Source: Acidimicrobiales bacterium
GTDB taxonomy: Bacteria; Actinomycetota; Acidimicrobiia; Acidimicrobiales; SZUA-35
Assembly (NCBI GenBank): GCA_028285495.1
Contig: JANQPB010000010.1
Location: 56,304 to 120,303 of the forward strand
Reading direction: 5' to 3'
Length of the DNA stretch: 64,000 nucleotides
In this document: piece after piece, positions 63,314 to 64,000 of the stretch
Layout of the letters: each line of letters begins with the position of its first letter
Numbering within the stretch: position 1 is the first letter of the stretch
Position numbers and translations under genes: made by a program
Notes under the pieces: generated by a model
Databases searched by the model: none
What the model was told of the DNA's origin: nothing
What the model saw: only the letters and a program-made list of their open reading frames with translations

Positions 63314-64000
63314 GTGGCCAAGACCAAACTGGGCAAGATCCACGCCATCCTGGGACGGAGCCATCGCACGGGGCGATGGCGCCTGAGCCCCAAGACCTCC
63401 CTGGTCGCGCTGCTGGGATCGTGTCGCCTCGACCTGCGGGAGGCGCACCTCGATGGCGAGGTCTCGAAGATGACGGCCACCGTCGTGCTCGGCGGTGCCA
63501 CCATCATCATCCCGCCCGGCGTCGAGGTCCGCCCGTCCGGGCTGTCGCTGCTCGGTGGCGCGTCCGTCGACGTCCCCCCGTTCGAGGGCGACGAGGCCGC
63601 AGCGTTGATCGAGATCGAGTGGACCTCGGTGTTCGGCCGACTGCGGATCGGCGCCGACCTCGACGAGCAGGACGCGCAGGACGAGGCCGCGCCGGACGAC
63701 GAGGCCGCCGCCCCGGCTCCCGCCGCTCCCCCGGCGGTGGCGGCGCCGACGACACCGGAGACGACCCCGAAGCCACCACCAGCGATCGGCTTCGAGGACC
63801 TCGACGAGCCCGAACCAGCCCCCGCCATCGGCTTCGACGACCTCGACGCACCAACACCAGCCGAACCAGCCCCCGCCATCGGCTTCGACGACCTCGACGC
63901 ACCAACACCAGCCGAACCAGCCCCCGCCATCGGCTTCGACGACCTCGACGAGCCCGAACCAGCCGAACCAGCCCCCGCCATCGGCTTCGACGACCTCGAC
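63314..64000 (+). CDS. LiaF-like cell-wall-response domain protein, truncated by the window
   Basis: The visible 229 codons start with GTG (AKTKLGKIHAILGRSHRTGR). Residues ~30-80 (LLGSCRLDLREAHLDGEV; TATVVLGGATIIIPPGVEV; SLLGGASVDVPPF) resemble the C-terminal beta-solenoid of LiaF and DUF1707-associated proteins of the cell-wall stress response. An acidic Ala/Pro linker follows, and then tandem repeats PAIGFDDLD run to the window edge. No membrane helix is seen so far. The full length and the end of the repeat array are not visible. Confidence 0.7.
   Translation, partial: MAKTKLGKIHAILGRSHRTGRWRLSPKTSLVALLGSCRLDLREAHLDGEVSKMTATVVLGGATIIIPPGVEVRPSGLSLLGGASVDVPPFEGDEAAALIEIEWTSVFGRLRIGADLDEQDAQDEAAPDDEAAAPAPAAPPAVAAPTTPETTPKPPPAIGFEDLDEPEPAPAIGFDDLDAPTPAEPAPAIGFDDLDAPTPAEPAPAIGFDDLDEPEPAEPAPAIGFDDLD
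63779..64000 (+). repeat. Tandem repeat encoding PAEPAPAIGFDDLD units
   Basis: At least five in-frame units, starting at 63779, 63815, 63857, 63908 and 63959, of 36, 42, 51, 51 and at least 42 nt. The core encodes PAIGF(D/E)DLD and later copies are nearly identical at DNA level, so expansion was recent. The array continues past the window. Confidence 0.92.

Overview
The window is very GC-rich, with mostly GTG/ATG starts, tight operons, 'CGSDDDD' lipoprotein tethers and frequent leaderless-type starts (a TANNNT hexamer 6-8 nt before the start codon). This points to an Actinomycetota chromosome, plausibly class Acidimicrobiia; that placement is inference from style, with no rRNA or tRNA gene seen. 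There is no phage, insertion sequence or CRISPR. It reads as an ordinary metabolic chromosome segment with one dense catabolic island.

Layout. 0.2-5.5 kb: azlCD amino-acid exporter, an MFS transporter, a beta-hydroxyacid-dehydrogenase-like enzyme, an acyl-CoA dehydrogenase and a PadR regulator. 5.5-9.7 kb: modABC molybdate importer, whose ModC has a tandem-repeat tail that runs into a convergent MFS gene. 9.7-12.9 kb: a nuclease/lamin-tail lipoprotein, a membrane protein and a RimB-RimK pair for ribosomal protein S6 glutamylation, with an extra RCK_C (TrkA-C) domain on RimK. 13.1-29.7 kb: a divergent purine island. On the minus strand are a YkoF-like/HTH regulator, a BMP-type nucleoside ABC transporter and an 8-oxoguanine-deaminase-like enzyme. 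On the plus strand are a short YgfK, an N-carbamoyl-D-amino acid hydrolase-like nitrilase, a fused XdhD-type molybdenum hydroxylase, SsnA and two fold-type-II PLP enzymes. 29.8-33.3 kb: alpha/beta hydrolase, pentapeptide-repeat protein, PP2C phosphatase and pyrE. 33.4-40.3 kb: a maltodextrin operon (GH13 enzyme, MalG, MalF, MalE) opposite a LacI-type regulator with an inverted-repeat operator. 40.4-50.1 kb: HNH nuclease, SDR, ArfB, D-aminoacylase, TetR, sterol-desaturase family protein, an ECF-like sigma factor with a membrane-anchored partner, and typA. 50.2-57.1 kb: phytanoyl-CoA dioxygenase, mini-SET protein, an enoyl-CoA hydratase/flavin membrane reductase/AMP-binding operon, a nuclease remnant, a histidine phosphatase and a metallophosphoesterase. 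57.2-64 kb: a cytoplasmic molybdopterin oxidoreductase with a fused FeS-NrfD partner, a DUF1508 protein, a GntR/UTRA regulator and a truncated LiaF-like gene with tandem repeats.

How the genes fit together. Molybdate uptake (modABC) could supply the two molybdenum enzymes (XdhD-like and the DMSO-reductase-family enzyme). The purine island has what looks like import, deamination or hydroxylation towards urate, and then SsnA/YgfK/carbamoyl hydrolase/PLP steps resembling the E. coli ygfK-ssnA-xdhD region. No uricase, HIU hydrolase or allantoinase is present in the window. The second system worth attention is the AMP-binding protein plus membrane flavoreductase pair, which looks like a split version of the fungal TmpL architecture.
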